Assembly: GCA_029978325.1 (NCBI GenBank) | Contig: JAPOJR010000016.1 | Span: 1-36,553, forward strand | Length of the DNA stretch: 36,553 nucleotides | DNA from: Alphaproteobacteria bacterium | GTDB lineage: Bacteria; Pseudomonadota; Alphaproteobacteria; Bin95 | Reading direction: 5' to 3' | Shown: one piece after another, positions 10,266 to 19,478 of the stretch | Layout: every line of letters begins with the position of its first letter | Numbering within the stretch: the stretch's first letter is position 1 | Notes under the pieces: generated by a model | Databases searched by the model: none | The model's input: only the letters and a program-made list of their open reading frames with translations | What the model was told of the DNA's origin: nothing | Made by a program: the position numbers and the translations under genes

Positions 10266-10934
10266 ATGCTTTTTGCTGCCGACAGTCTGTTCGCCCGTCT
10301 GCGGACCGCGGCCAGGGACGATTGGCAAGCGTATGTGCGGCACGAGTTCGTGCGGAAACTCGGCGACGGCACGTTGCCGCAGGCGTGCTTCCAGCGCTAC
10401 CTGGTGCAGGATTATCTGTTCCTGATCCATTTTGCCCGGGCCTACGCGTTGGCAGCCTACAAGTCCCGCGACTTGGAGGATATTCGCCAGGCGGCAGCCG
10501 GGCTGCATACGATCGCAGATACGGAAATGCGCCTGCATGTCGCCTTTTGCGAAAGTTGGGGCCTGACCGAGGCGGACATGGCGGCGACGCCGGAGGCGCA
10601 GCAGACCATGGCCTACACGCGCTATGTGCTGGAAGCCGGCATGGCGGGCGATGTGCTGGACCTGCATGTGGCGCTGGCGCCGTGCATTGTCGGCTATGCG
10701 GAAATCGGCTCGATGTTGGCCAGCGCCGGCCAGATCGACGGCAATCCCTACCGTGCCTGGATTGAGATGTACGCCAGCGACGAATACCAAAGCGCCGCCC
10801 GCCGCCAGATCAAGCACCTGGACAGCCTGATGCGCCGCCGCGGCGGCGAGGGCCGGTTCAACAGTCTGGCTGGCATCTTTGGCGAGGCGACGCGGTTGGA
10901 GGCGGCCTTCTGGGACATGGGCTTGCGCCGATGA
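10266..10934 (+). CDS. TenA-family protein (thiaminase II / aminopyrimidine aminohydrolase-like)
   Basis: This 222-residue all-helical protein of the TenA/PQQC family hydrolyses thiamin or its degradation product aminopyrimidine in known members. [26 protein letters not shown] (near residues 42-66) has Asp49 in the pyrimidine-binding position. The expected catalytic cysteine C140 sits in [13 protein letters not shown], and the expected Glu (E212) in LEAAFWDM, so it looks catalytically intact. An in-frame TTG at 10254 would overlap fdx; the ATG at 10266 is preferred. The stop overlaps the mnmA start by 4 nt, so it is co-translated with a tRNA thiolase rather than with thiamin genes, which is uncommon context. 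Confidence 0.85.
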   Translation: MLFAADSLFARLRTAARDDWQAYVRHEFVRKLGDGTLPQACFQRYLVQDYLFLIHFARAYALAAYKSRDLEDIRQAAAGLHTIADTEMRLHVAFCESWGLTEADMAATPEAQQTMAYTRYVLEAGMAGDVLDLHVALAPCIVGYAEIGSMLASAGQIDGNPYRAWIEMYASDEYQSAARRQIKHLDSLMRRRGGEGRFNSLAGIFGEATRLEAAFWDMGLRR

Positions 10935-12091
10935 CCCTGGTTCTGGAGCATCCGTCCGTTGTTGACCTCGGCATCGCCAAACCACGGGGCCAGACGCGGG
11001 TGGTCGTCGCCATGTCCGGCGGCGTCGATAGTTCGGTTGCTGCGGCTTTGGTGGCTGCCGCCGGCTATGACACCATCGGCATTACCCTGCAACTGTACGA
11101 CCACGGCGCTGCGGTCGAGCGCAAGGGCGCCTGCTGTGCCGGCCAGGACATCCACGACGCCCGCAATGTCTCGGACGCCCTGGGCATCCCGCATTATGTG
11201 CTGGACTATGAATCCCGGTTCCGCCAGAGCGTGATCGACGATTTTGCCGATGCTTATCTGCGCGGCGAGACGCCGATCCCCTGCGTGCGCTGCAACCAGA
11301 CCGTCAAGTTCCGCGACCTGCTGGCGACCGCCCGCGACCTGGAGGCGGATGCGCTGGTGACCGGCCATTACGTGCAGCGCGTTGCCGGCCCGGCAGGTGC
11401 GGAACTGCATGCCGCGCTCGACCCGAGCCGTGACCAGTCCTACTTCCTGTTCGCCACCACGCGCGAGCAGTTGGATTTCCTGCGGTTTCCCCTGGGCGGC
11501 CTGCCGAAGACCGAAACACGCGCGCTGGCCGAGCGGTTCGGTCTGCCGGTGGCGGCGAAGCCGGATAGCCAGGATATCTGCTTTGTTCCGGGCGGCCGTT
11601 ATGCCGACGTGGTCGAAAAACTGCGGCCCGGTGCTGCCGAGCCGGGTGAGATCGTCGATCGAGATGGCCGGGTGCTGGGCGCGCACAAGGGCATTCTGCA
11701 CTTCACCATTGGCCAGCGTCGCGGCCTTCATCTCGGTAACACCGATGGCGCTGGCGAGCCGCTCTATGTGCTGCGCCTGGATGCTGCTACCCGTCAGGTT
11801 GTGGTTGGCCCCAGGGCCGCGCTGGGCCGGCGCTATGTGCGGGTCAGCGAGGTCAATTGGCTGGGCGATGCGCCGCTGGGGCAAGAGCCGATCCGGTGCC
11901 AGGTCAAGCTGCGCTCGACCATGCCGCCGGTTGCCGCCTTGCTATGGCGTGGCGCCGACGATGGGGCGCATGTGGCGCTGGATGCGCCGGAGTTCGGCAT
12001 TTCCCCCGGCCAGGCCTGTGTGGCCTATGATGGCAGCCGTGTCCTGGGCGGCGGCTGGATCGCCGAAACGGCGGAGGAGCCGCCGGCGTGA
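10931..12091 (+). CDS. mnmA: tRNA-specific 2-thiouridylase MnmA
   Basis: This 386-residue ATP-dependent enzyme thiolates U34 of tRNA Lys, Glu and Gln. The PP-loop SGGVDSS is at residues 29-35. The catalytic cysteines are C121 in [11 protein letters not shown] and C217 in [15 protein letters not shown] near residue 168 and the C-terminal [20 protein letters not shown] beta region complete the family pattern. The N terminus carries about 20 extra residues before the PP-loop strand, common in alphaproteobacteria. It overlaps tenA upstream (ATGA) and the cyclo-ligase downstream (GTGA). Cysteine desulfurase genes in the same operon offer an obvious source of the persulfide sulfur. Confidence 0.96.
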   Translation: MTLVLEHPSVVDLGIAKPRGQTRVVVAMSGGVDSSVAAALVAAAGYDTIGITLQLYDHGAAVERKGACCAGQDIHDARNVSDALGIPHYVLDYESRFRQSVIDDFADAYLRGETPIPCVRCNQTVKFRDLLATARDLEADALVTGHYVQRVAGPAGAELHAALDPSRDQSYFLFATTREQLDFLRFPLGGLPKTETRALAERFGLPVAAKPDSQDICFVPGGRYADVVEKLRPGAAEPGEIVDRDGRVLGAHKGILHFTIGQRRGLHLGNTDGAGEPLYVLRLDAATRQVVVGPRAALGRRYVRVSEVNWLGDAPLGQEPIRCQVKLRSTMPPVAALLWRGADDGAHVALDAPEFGISPGQACVAYDGSRVLGGGWIAETAEEPPA

Positions 12092-12687
12092 CGCGGCGCG
12101 GCGCCCGCGAGCATCTGCGCGCCTTGCAACGGGCGCTGCCGCCGGAATGGATCGCGGCAGCTTCGGCAAAGATTGCCCGCAGGCTGGACCAGGCGCTTCC
12201 GGGCCTGCGCTCCGCCAGCTTTGCCTTCACCTGGCCACTACCCGGCGAGCCCGATCTGCGGGAGGCGGCGTCCAAATGGGTCGCGCTGGGGGCGCCCGCC
12301 GCCTTGCCCGAAACGGTAAAGGGCCAGCCGCTCACTTTCCGCCCCTGGACGCCCGCCAGCGCAATGCGGGCCGGAGTTTGGAATATCCCGGTGCCCGATA
12401 CGCCTGAGACCGCAGCGCCGACTGTCCTGCTGATCCCCTGTCTGGGCTTCGACACCGCCGGCTATCGTCTTGGCAATGGCGGCGGCTATTATGACCGGAC
12501 GCTGGCGGCGATGATGCCCCGGCCGCTTGCCGTTGGCGTCGGATGGAGCCATGCCGTGCTGCCGTCCATCGGCCCGCAACCGCACGACATCCCCATGGAC
12601 CTGGTCGTGACGGAACGTGCGCTGATCTGGCACCGGCAAAAACCGGGATTGCAGCCGTTGACAGCGCCGCCGGCTGTCGGCATATAA
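12088..12687 (+). CDS. 5-formyltetrahydrofolate cyclo-ligase
   Basis: This 199-residue cytoplasmic enzyme converts 5-formyl-THF to 5,10-methenyl-THF with ATP (YgfA/MTHFS family). The motif [15 protein letters not shown] near residues 130-144 is the ATP/folate signature. It is preceded by [17 protein letters not shown], and the C-terminal part has [20 protein letters not shown] near residue 46 is the substrate-side region. The GTG start overlaps the mnmA stop by 4 nt, marking translational coupling. It is the last gene of the plus-strand operon before the tRNA-Met. The length is normal. Confidence 0.92.
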   Translation: MTRRGAREHLRALQRALPPEWIAAASAKIARRLDQALPGLRSASFAFTWPLPGEPDLREAASKWVALGAPAALPETVKGQPLTFRPWTPASAMRAGVWNIPVPDTPETAAPTVLLIPCLGFDTAGYRLGNGGGYYDRTLAAMMPRPLAVGVGWSHAVLPSIGPQPHDIPMDLVVTERALIWHRQKPGLQPLTAPPAVGI

Positions 12688-12737
12688 CGGCCTCTCGCGC
12701 TTGCCCGGTTTTCCGGACGATGCGCTTGGCCTCGGTT

Positions 12738-12812
12738 GGCGGGATAGCTCAGCGGTAGAGCAGGGGAATCATAATCCCTTGGTCGGGGGTTCAAATCCCT
12801 CTCCCGCTACCA
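12738..12812 (+). tRNA. tRNA-Met (CAU), elongator type
   Basis: A full cloverleaf can be drawn. The acceptor GGCGGGA pairs with TCCCGCT, with a G1-U72 wobble. The D stem is GCTC/GAGC. The anticodon stem is GGGGA/TCCCT around loop ATCATAA, giving anticodon CAT at 12770-12772. The T stem is GGGGG/CCCTC around TTCAAAT. The encoded 3' end is ACCA. The AATCATAATCC loop region resembles alphaproteobacterial elongator tRNA-Met. The initiator C1-A72 mismatch is absent. A lysidine-type tRNA-Ile2 is less likely. Confidence 0.95.
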
Positions 12813-12933
12813 ACCGGCCTCTTCTCGATTCACGTCCTGCCATTCTCCGCAGATCGCGTCGCTCCAAGGCTACTCAGCCGGGCGGCGAGCGGCTATCAAT
12901 GCCGACACGATGCGGAACAGGAAGGACCTACCC

Positions 12934-13962
12934 ATGCCCCCAAAAATGCAATTCGGCGTCATGCAGCGCGGCGTCTTCGAGTGGCACGACAACATGCGCG
13001 CCCGCTTTGAGGAATTGATGGAGCAGGCCCGCATGCTGAACGCGCTGGGCTACGACTCGCTCACCACCGGCAGCCATTTCGCCACCCGTCCCCACCGCGA
13101 GTTCATGCAGATCCCCTATCTCAGCCGCGTCATGGCGGAGGCGCCGAACCTACGCCTCAACGCCGGCATCGTGCTGCTGGCGCTGCACCAGCCGCTGGAG
13201 GTGGCGGAATACTTCGCCACCATGGACTGCATGAGCAACGGCAAGATGATCTTCGGCTGCGCCCTCGGCTACCGCCCGGTGGAGTTCAACGGCTTCGGCG
13301 TGCCGGAGGGCAAGGGCCTTGCCCGCTTCATGGAGAATCTGGAGGCGGTGAAGCGCCTCTGGACCGAGGAAAGCGTGACCATGAAGGGCTCGCACTTCTC
13401 GCTGGAGGACGCCAGCATCTCCGTCCCCTTCGTGCAGCAGCCGCACCCGCCGATCTGGATGGGCGCCAACGTCGATGCCGCCGTCAAGCGCGCCGCCCGC
13501 GTGGCCGACTGCTGGTACCTGAACCCGCACCAGAAGCTGCCGACCCTGAAGCGCCAGATGGCTTTGTATCGGGAGGAACTGGACCGCCTCGGCAAGCCCT
13601 TCCCGGACGAAGTGCCCATCCGCCGCGAGGTCTTCTGCGCCCCAACCCACGAAGAAGCCGTGCGCATCGCCGGGCCCTACATGAAGGCCATGTACGACGC
13701 CTATATCGACTGGGGCCAGGACAAGAAAATGGCCGCCGACGACAACGACATCTCCATGGCCTACGACGAACTGGCCCGCGACCGCTTCATCGTCGGCGAT
13801 CCGGACAGCGTGGCGGAGGAGATGCTGCGCTACAACCAGGAACTGGGCGTCAACCACATCATCATGAGCGTCCAGGGCGTCGGCATGCCCCAGACCCAGG
13901 TGCTGGAGACCTTCGACCTGCTGGCGAAGGAAGTGTTTCCCAAGGTGCGGGCGGCGCTTTAG
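12934..13962 (+). CDS. LLM-class flavin-dependent oxidoreductase (luciferase-like)
   Basis: This 342-residue TIM-barrel flavin monooxygenase is of the bacterial luciferase family (PF00296 type) and probably uses reduced FMN or F420. N-terminal KMQFGVMQRGVFEWHDNM and ALGYDSLTTGSHFATRPHREFMQIPYLSRVMAEAPNLRLNAGIVLLALHQPLEVAEYFATMDCMSNGKMIFGCALGYRP form the family core. HPPIWMGANVDAAVKRAARVADCWYLNPHQ near residue 172 is the second conserved block. An AGGAAGGA site lies 7 nt before the ATG at 12934; the upstream in-frame ATG at 12910 overlaps it less well. The substrate is unknown. It stands alone after the tRNA. Confidence 0.88.
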   Translation: MPPKMQFGVMQRGVFEWHDNMRARFEELMEQARMLNALGYDSLTTGSHFATRPHREFMQIPYLSRVMAEAPNLRLNAGIVLLALHQPLEVAEYFATMDCMSNGKMIFGCALGYRPVEFNGFGVPEGKGLARFMENLEAVKRLWTEESVTMKGSHFSLEDASISVPFVQQPHPPIWMGANVDAAVKRAARVADCWYLNPHQKLPTLKRQMALYREELDRLGKPFPDEVPIRREVFCAPTHEEAVRIAGPYMKAMYDAYIDWGQDKKMAADDNDISMAYDELARDRFIVGDPDSVAEEMLRYNQELGVNHIIMSVQGVGMPQTQVLETFDLLAKEVFPKVRAAL

Positions 13963-14107
13963 GCCGCCGGCGGCAGGAAATCCACTGGCTGTGGCGGCAG
14001 GCATGGTTTCTGCTCAAATGGCTGAGGATTTAATGAACTGTTAACCATTGACCGCGTATCCCAGTGACAGGCTTCTCCTTATCGTCAGCGCATGTGAGGA
14101 CCTGCGA

Positions 14108-17086
14108 ATGCCTGTTTGCCCTGGCCGCCTGGTGCTGGGTCTCGTGGTGGGGATTGTCTGGGGATGCGACGCTAAGGCGGGCGTGCCACCCGTGGCCGAT
14201 CCCGCTCCATCCTACGTGACGGACTTTCACGGGCACACGGCACAGATAGAGGCGATGGCCAGTGCGCCGCGGCAAGGGATTGTGGCGACGGGCGATGCCA
14301 ATGGCGTTGTTTATATTTGGCGGTTGACGGCTGACGGCGGGCCACTGGGCGCCAAGCTGTCCCAAGATGGGTTGGCGATCGGCATCGCCGATGGCGAGGA
14401 ACTGCCCGGGCCGGTGTCCGCACTTGCGTTTGGCGAGGCGCGCTGCGACGGGCCCGACAACCCCCGACAGCCCGATTGCGGGCTGTATATCGCCGGGATC
14501 GGATCATCCGGATTCAGTTGGCTGAGGGTGTACGATTGGCGACGGCGCACGCTGTTGATTGAGAAAGAAAATTTGCTTGGCGAGTTCGCCCTGCTGACGG
14601 CGTCGCCCGCCGCGGACGAAGTGGCCGGATGCTTTGGCCCTGAAGGCGTCAGACGCTGGTCGCTGGACTACCACCGCCGAACGGCCGCCGCTGTATCTGG
14701 CCCTAGCGACGGCGCGCCTTGCCGCTGGGTCGGATACGCCGGTGAAAATGCATTGCAGGTTATCACGGACAAGCAACTGCGGCTCTATTCGACGGCCGGG
14801 GGTGAGGCAGTGCTCGACGTTCCACCACAGGCGGCCGTGGCCTTTGGTGCGGCTGCATCGGCTGGATGGCAAATGGCGCTGGCCCATAGCGACACGATCT
14901 CGGTCTATGGGGATCGCAAACATCGCTCCGGCGGCGCGCAATTGGCTGGTGGACCGGCCGATCTGCAAGCAACGATACGCACCCGGGCCCGCTTCGGCGC
15001 CGATGGCGTCCGGGCGATGGCGTGGCTGCACGAGGATGGCGGCGATGATTTTTTGTTCGTGGGTGGCGTCGTGTCCGGCGCAAAATTCCCTGCGCAGGTG
15101 ACGCATCAGGTGGAACGCTGGCGGGTGCCCGGCCCAGAAGACCAGCCAGAGGGCACCCGATCGGTTACGCTTCGCGGCAGCAACTTCTCGGAACTGATTG
15201 GGCTGCGTGCCGAATTGCGCGGAATTACCGTCATGCCGTCGCCTTGGCGCAGGGCATCGGACGGAGGCAACGAGCAATACATCGTGATCCGGGATGGCGC
15301 GACCCGGCTCCTGTTGGTGAAGGCCGGGCACGGTTATGAAAAGGGCCTCACCGGTAATATCGTAGCGAATGCCTTTTTTGCATTGGAGGCACGGCCGTAT
15401 ACTGCCGTGCAGTTGCGCATCGGAGCGACGGGAGAAACGGCCTGTTTGTGGCCGGGCGGAGGCGGGCCGCCTATGACCTTTGTCGCTGGGCGGGTCTCGG
15501 ATTTGGGCTGTGTTTTGCCTCGCCCCGGCAGGGCGCAGGCGGCGCGGCTCTTAATCCATGGCGCTGACAACGCGATCACGATTGCACCGGCGACGGCGCG
15601 GCTGGATTTCGATGGCGGGCGGTTGCAAGCCTATGCGTTGTCGGCCGATGGAGTCAGCCTCTATGTCGCGTTAGCCCAGGCCGGGCATGAAGCGGGCGAG
15701 GGATCGGAACTACGGCAGTACAGCTTGCGCGCGGATCGGTGGGCGCCGGTCGGGTCGCCGCAGCTTTTTGCAGCGCCTGTTGTAGCCCTGGCTTTGTCGC
15801 AGAACCATCGGCTTGGCATCGCCACGCATAACGCCTCGGCGACCGGTGGCCTAGCTTACAGCGTGACGGTTCGCGATACTGCGGTGTTGCAGCCTGAACC
15901 GCAGCTCAAGGTTCGACGATTTGCGCCGCAGCAAAGCGATCCACTTGCATTCGAACTGTGCGTTGATGTTCGGGATCCGTCTCGGCCCTTGGTGCTTGTC
16001 CCGGAAGACGGTCGGATTGTGCGGATCGGCGCGCCCGCGGGATCAGCCGGCGCGCTTGGCCCGGCCGAAGCGGCGCCGGAGCCGAACGACCAGGCGCGAA
16101 TTTTGAGCACACAAAGCGATCCCGGCTGCGCCCCCGATTCCGTGCCGGAGGGATCGGTGCGCTATGCCATGGTTGTAAGTTTGCCCCATGCCCTTGAGGG
16201 TTTGGCGCAATTGGCGCTTGCCGGCGAGCGCAGCCAATCTGCCACCGTTAATTTCTCGCGGCCGAATCTGCATGTGCTGGCGATAGGCATCAACAAGTAC
16301 AAGGAAAACCGCTGGGAACTGGATTACGCGGTCGAGGATGCCGTCGTATTCGCCGACTTGGTACGCTCAACCCAGACTCAGATTTATGATAAAATCGATG
16401 TGCAACTGATGACAGACAATCAGGCCACAAGGGCAAATATTTTGATGGGGCTGGCTGATTTGCAGCGCAAGGTAAAGCCTGGCGACTGGTCCGTGATCTA
16501 CTTTTCGGGGCATGCGCAGGCGGACAGGCTTTACAATTATTATTTCCTGCCTTGGGATTTCAACGATGCTTACCCGCACGCGGTTCATATTTCCGAAAGC
16601 GATTTGGAATCCCACTTGCGGGGCATTCGCGGTAAAAAGGTTCTGGTTCTGGACACCTGTTTTGCAGGCAACCTGGCGAACCGAACGGCCATGCGCTTGC
16701 GAGGCGCGGATGGTCCGCATGCGAATGACCGTTACCGCATGCCGCTTGCCGCAGTTCGCGCTTATGCTGAGCGTTTGATGGAGCTGGACGACGGTCTGGT
16801 GCTACTGGCAGCATCCTCCATCGACCAAACGGCGCGGGAATCCAAAGTTCTGGGCCATGGAGTATTCACCAGCGCACTGTTGGATGCATTGCGGTCTCCG
16901 GCGAAGTTCAGCAATCGGCAATATCAAGGCGCTCTAACTATCGCCGAGATCCGGCCGTGGCTCGATGAAGAGGTTGTCCGTCGGTCCCGCGATCGTCAGC
17001 GTCCTGTGATTACCGGTCGCACAGACCTGTTGCGCGCGCCGTTCTGGCAAGTGCCGCCGGCATCGTTTGCCGGGGGCGGCGGTTGA
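14108..17086 (+). CDS. Exported WD40-like / caspase (peptidase C14) domain protein
   Basis: This 992-residue protein has three parts. Residues 1-24 form a signal peptide (hydrophobic VLGLVVGIVWGC, likely cleavage after AKA). Residues from about 40 contain a WD40-type repeat (GHTAQIEAMASAP...GVVYIWRL) and further blade-like strand segments, probably a beta-propeller. Residues from about 720 (NLHVLAIGINKY) form a caspase-fold domain. The His-Cys dyad is intact: H802 in IYFSGHAQAD and C851 in VLDTCFAGN, as in bacterial caspase homologues. A later ASSIDQTARES and GHGVFTSALLDAL complete the C14 pattern. GTGAGGA precedes the ATG at 14108; an ATG at 14048 would bury the signal peptide. The substrate is unknown, and the location is probably periplasmic. 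Confidence 0.88.
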   Translation: MPVCPGRLVLGLVVGIVWGCDAKAGVPPVADPAPSYVTDFHGHTAQIEAMASAPRQGIVATGDANGVVYIWRLTADGGPLGAKLSQDGLAIGIADGEELPGPVSALAFGEARCDGPDNPRQPDCGLYIAGIGSSGFSWLRVYDWRRRTLLIEKENLLGEFALLTASPAADEVAGCFGPEGVRRWSLDYHRRTAAAVSGPSDGAPCRWVGYAGENALQVITDKQLRLYSTAGGEAVLDVPPQAAVAFGAAASAGWQMALAHSDTISVYGDRKHRSGGAQLAGGPADLQATIRTRARFGADGVRAMAWLHEDGGDDFLFVGGVVSGAKFPAQVTHQVERWRVPGPEDQPEGTRSVTLRGSNFSELIGLRAELRGITVMPSPWRRASDGGNEQYIVIRDGATRLLLVKAGHGYEKGLTGNIVANAFFALEARPYTAVQLRIGATGETACLWPGGGGPPMTFVAGRVSDLGCVLPRPGRAQAARLLIHGADNAITIAPATARLDFDGGRLQAYALSADGVSLYVALAQAGHEAGEGSELRQYSLRADRWAPVGSPQLFAAPVVALALSQNHRLGIATHNASATGGLAYSVTVRDTAVLQPEPQLKVRRFAPQQSDPLAFELCVDVRDPSRPLVLVPEDGRIVRIGAPAGSAGALGPAEAAPEPNDQARILSTQSDPGCAPDSVPEGSVRYAMVVSLPHALEGLAQLALAGERSQSATVNFSRPNLHVLAIGINKYKENRWELDYAVEDAVVFADLVRSTQTQIYDKIDVQLMTDNQATRANILMGLADLQRKVKPGDWSVIYFSGHAQADRLYNYYFLPWDFNDAYPHAVHISESDLESHLRGIRGKKVLVLDTCFAGNLANRTAMRLRGADGPHANDRYRMPLAAVRAYAERLMELDDGLVLLAASSIDQTARESKVLGHGVFTSALLDALRSPAKFSNRQYQGALTIAEIRPWLDEEVVRRSRDRQRPVITGRTDLLRAPFWQVPPASFAGGGG

Positions 17087-17152
17087 TCACCTCAGGGCAG
17101 GTCAGAATGAATTCGGTACCGGCACTGCCAGCGCACGCGGAAACTGAGTGCG

Positions 17153-18628
17153 TTACCCTTTGAAACCAACCAGCCAAAACGCGTGATATACCTCGGCCGG
17201 GCGGGTCGGCCGCTGCCGGCTGACTGGTGCGGCAGGCGCGATCGTCTCGAACCTGGCGGCAAGCTCTGCGGGCACGCGGTGGCCTTCGCCCCAGCGGGAA
17301 AGGTACAACACGGGCCGCGACCCGATTTCCGTCGATTTGCTGACTAGCTCATAATGATCGCCGGCCGCATCGCTGTTGCCAAGTTTGACCCAGGCCGGCG
17401 GGCTGGGCCTTACGTAAAACAGCATGGCGGCCATGCCGGACCGGTCGCTGACCATCAACAGGGGATCGGGCAACAGCGAATTGGGGCGTTGCGCCAACCT
17501 GGCCGCGACTTCCTCGCCCATCGCCCGCCATCCGCGCATGCGGTGCCATGGGTCTAGGCCGACCAATGGCGCCACCGCCGCGCCATACAGTATGGCGATC
17601 ACCGCAAAACCGTGCAGTGCCAATGACCGGCTGAGCCAGCGTTCCTGCCGCCGCCGCAACAGCCAGCCAACAACCAAGACGGTTGCGGCGATGTAGGTGA
17701 CGGCAGCCCAATTGGCATGCGCGCGCGACAGCAAAGCTTGTCCCAGAATCAAAACCAGCACCGGCAGGGAAAACGCCATCAACAGGCGCTCGCCCGGCGT
17801 CAGGCGGCGCCAGGTGAAGGCTGCCCAGCCGAACGCCGTCAGCAAGATCGGACCCATGATGCCGAATTGTGCACCGGCGAATTCCGCAAGCTTGCCTGGC
17901 TTGAACAACTGCCCATCCCAATGCGCGTTCGCCGCCGTGTGGTTGAACGATGCCAGCTGATGTGTCCAATTCCACCAAAGGTTCGGGGCGAACAGCAGCG
18001 CGCCGAGGGCGATGCCGAACCACAGGCCTTTGGTCCGCATCAGGCTGCGCGTTTCCGGCACCATCACCAGGGCGACCGTCAGGCAAAGCAGCAGATAGAT
18101 CATGGCGTACTTGCTCATCAGGCCGCCGCCCAACGCCACGCCAAAGCCGATCCACCACCAACCGCCCTTTCGCCAATATTGCACCAGGCACAGCAGGGCC
18201 GCCGCCCAAAACATCAGCAGCGGCACGTCGGTTGACGCCAATTGCGCCGAGAGACTGACCGCCGGCAGGGTCGCGACCGTGATTGCCGCCCAGGCCGCGG
18301 CGGTCTGGCGGTAGGGCGCGTCGGCAAAGACCGACCAGGCGATGCCGGCGACCAGTGCCGCAGTAATGGCATAGCACAGCGGCGAGGTCATGCGCACGGC
18401 GAACTCGGTATGACCGAAGACGGCGGTTCCCAACCCGATGAGCCAAGCCACCATAGGCGGTTTGGAGAAATAGCCGAAATCCGGGTCAAGCGACCAGAAC
18501 CAGTACTGGGCTTCGTCAAAAAACAATTCCAGGTTGCTGGTGGCCAATGCCCAAAGTCGCCAGAGCGTCAGGATAACGACAAACGCCGCGGCGATCACCA
18601 GCGGTCTGCGGCACCAAATGGCGGCCAT
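17153..18628 (-). CDS. GT39/ArnT-like membrane glycosyltransferase
   Basis: This 491-residue polytopic inner-membrane protein has about 10 to 12 hydrophobic segments. The first periplasmic loop ELFFDEAQYWFWSLDPDFGYFSKPPMVAWLI (near residues 33-63) carries the Asp-Glu motif of the dolichyl-phosphate-mannose / ArnT glycosyltransferase family (PMT_2, GT39/GT83-like). Such enzymes transfer a sugar from a polyprenyl-phosphate donor to lipid or protein at the outer face of the membrane. It lies 19 nt downstream of the DUF1223 gene on the same strand and is convergent with the caspase gene. The acceptor cannot be told from the sequence. Confidence 0.85.
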   Translation of the reverse strand: MAAIWCRRPLVIAAAFVVILTLWRLWALATSNLELFFDEAQYWFWSLDPDFGYFSKPPMVAWLIGLGTAVFGHTEFAVRMTSPLCYAITAALVAGIAWSVFADAPYRQTAAAWAAITVATLPAVSLSAQLASTDVPLLMFWAAALLCLVQYWRKGGWWWIGFGVALGGGLMSKYAMIYLLLCLTVALVMVPETRSLMRTKGLWFGIALGALLFAPNLWWNWTHQLASFNHTAANAHWDGQLFKPGKLAEFAGAQFGIMGPILLTAFGWAAFTWRRLTPGERLLMAFSLPVLVLILGQALLSRAHANWAAVTYIAATVLVVGWLLRRRQERWLSRSLALHGFAVIAILYGAAVAPLVGLDPWHRMRGWRAMGEEVAARLAQRPNSLLPDPLLMVSDRSGMAAMLFYVRPSPPAWVKLGNSDAAGDHYELVSKSTEIGSRPVLYLSRWGEGHRVPAELAARFETIAPAAPVSRQRPTRPAEVYHAFWLVGFKG

Positions 18629-18647
18629 GTTGGTTCAGGCTCTCTGC

Positions 18648-19409
18648 TTATGCATCGGGTTTGGGCGCATCCAGCAGTGCTGCGCCCCAGACCCGTTGTT
18701 GGCCGCGTTGTTGGACGATGACGGCGACGCCCCATGCCGCCTGACCATGGGGCTGTACCGCAGTGCGGAACGTCTGGGATTTTCCGTCGAATACGCCCAG
18801 GACCCTTTGGTCCCGCACAATCTGGTGGTAGTCCAGCCGCTTGCCGCCGTTCTCGCCGCGCAGAATATCGGTTTGTTGTTTGCGGTCGTACTGCGCCAGC
18901 CAGATCGTGGCGCCTGCCGCCTCAGCAGCATCGGGAAGCGTCACCTGAAGGCTACGGTCCGGAAGCCATTTTAAAATCGGCTTGGCCGGATGTGAATGCC
19001 GTTGCGCCGCCCGGATCGCGGCTCGCACCCGCGATTCATTCGAGCCGACCTCGTGTGCTAGGCCATCGATGACCAACTGCGGCGTGTACACGCTGCCGCT
19101 GCGAAAATTTTGCCCGTATCGGTACTGCCGCTTTGTTCCGGCCTCTGACCCGAAGGGGTCCGGCCAGCCGAGCCGATCCCAATAGGTTACGTGGAACGCC
19201 AGCGCGACGACATTTCCCTCCGCAGCCAGCTGGCCCAACAGGCGATCCGCCGGCGGGCAGGAATAGCAGCCCTGTGAGGTGAACAATTCCACCAGAACCG
19301 GAGCATGATCGGATTCAGCCTGAGCAGCCGGGATGCCGCCGAGGACTAGAGCCGCTAGGCAGTAGATCGCTGCCGCCAGGGCTTTGGCTTGTACATAGGC
19401 AACTCGCAT
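18648..19409 (-). CDS. DUF1223 family secreted thioredoxin-like protein
   Basis: This is a 253-residue exported protein. MRVAYVQAKALAAAIYCLAALVLGGIPAAQA is a clear signal peptide. The mature protein begins with PVLVELFTSQGCYSCPPADRLLGQLA, whose CxxC (GCYSC) and surrounding pattern mark the DUF1223 family with a thioredoxin-like fold. LAFHVTYWDRLGWPDPFGS and YTPQLVIDG follow as in family members. The function is unestablished; a periplasmic redox role is suggested only by the CxxC. The ATG at 19409 gives a normal signal peptide; an in-frame ATG at 19466 would add 19 residues. It sits between the LysM gene and the glycosyltransferase. Confidence 0.87.
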   Translation of the reverse strand: MRVAYVQAKALAAAIYCLAALVLGGIPAAQAESDHAPVLVELFTSQGCYSCPPADRLLGQLAAEGNVVALAFHVTYWDRLGWPDPFGSEAGTKRQYRYGQNFRSGSVYTPQLVIDGLAHEVGSNESRVRAAIRAAQRHSHPAKPILKWLPDRSLQVTLPDAAEAAGATIWLAQYDRKQQTDILRGENGGKRLDYHQIVRDQRVLGVFDGKSQTFRTAVQPHGQAAWGVAVIVQQRGQQRVWGAALLDAPKPDA

Positions 19410-19478
19410 TCCGTCTAGGTACGGCGCGAACGTCCGAGGCGCAAGGACCATCGGACAAACCGGCATTTCACGATTGGG

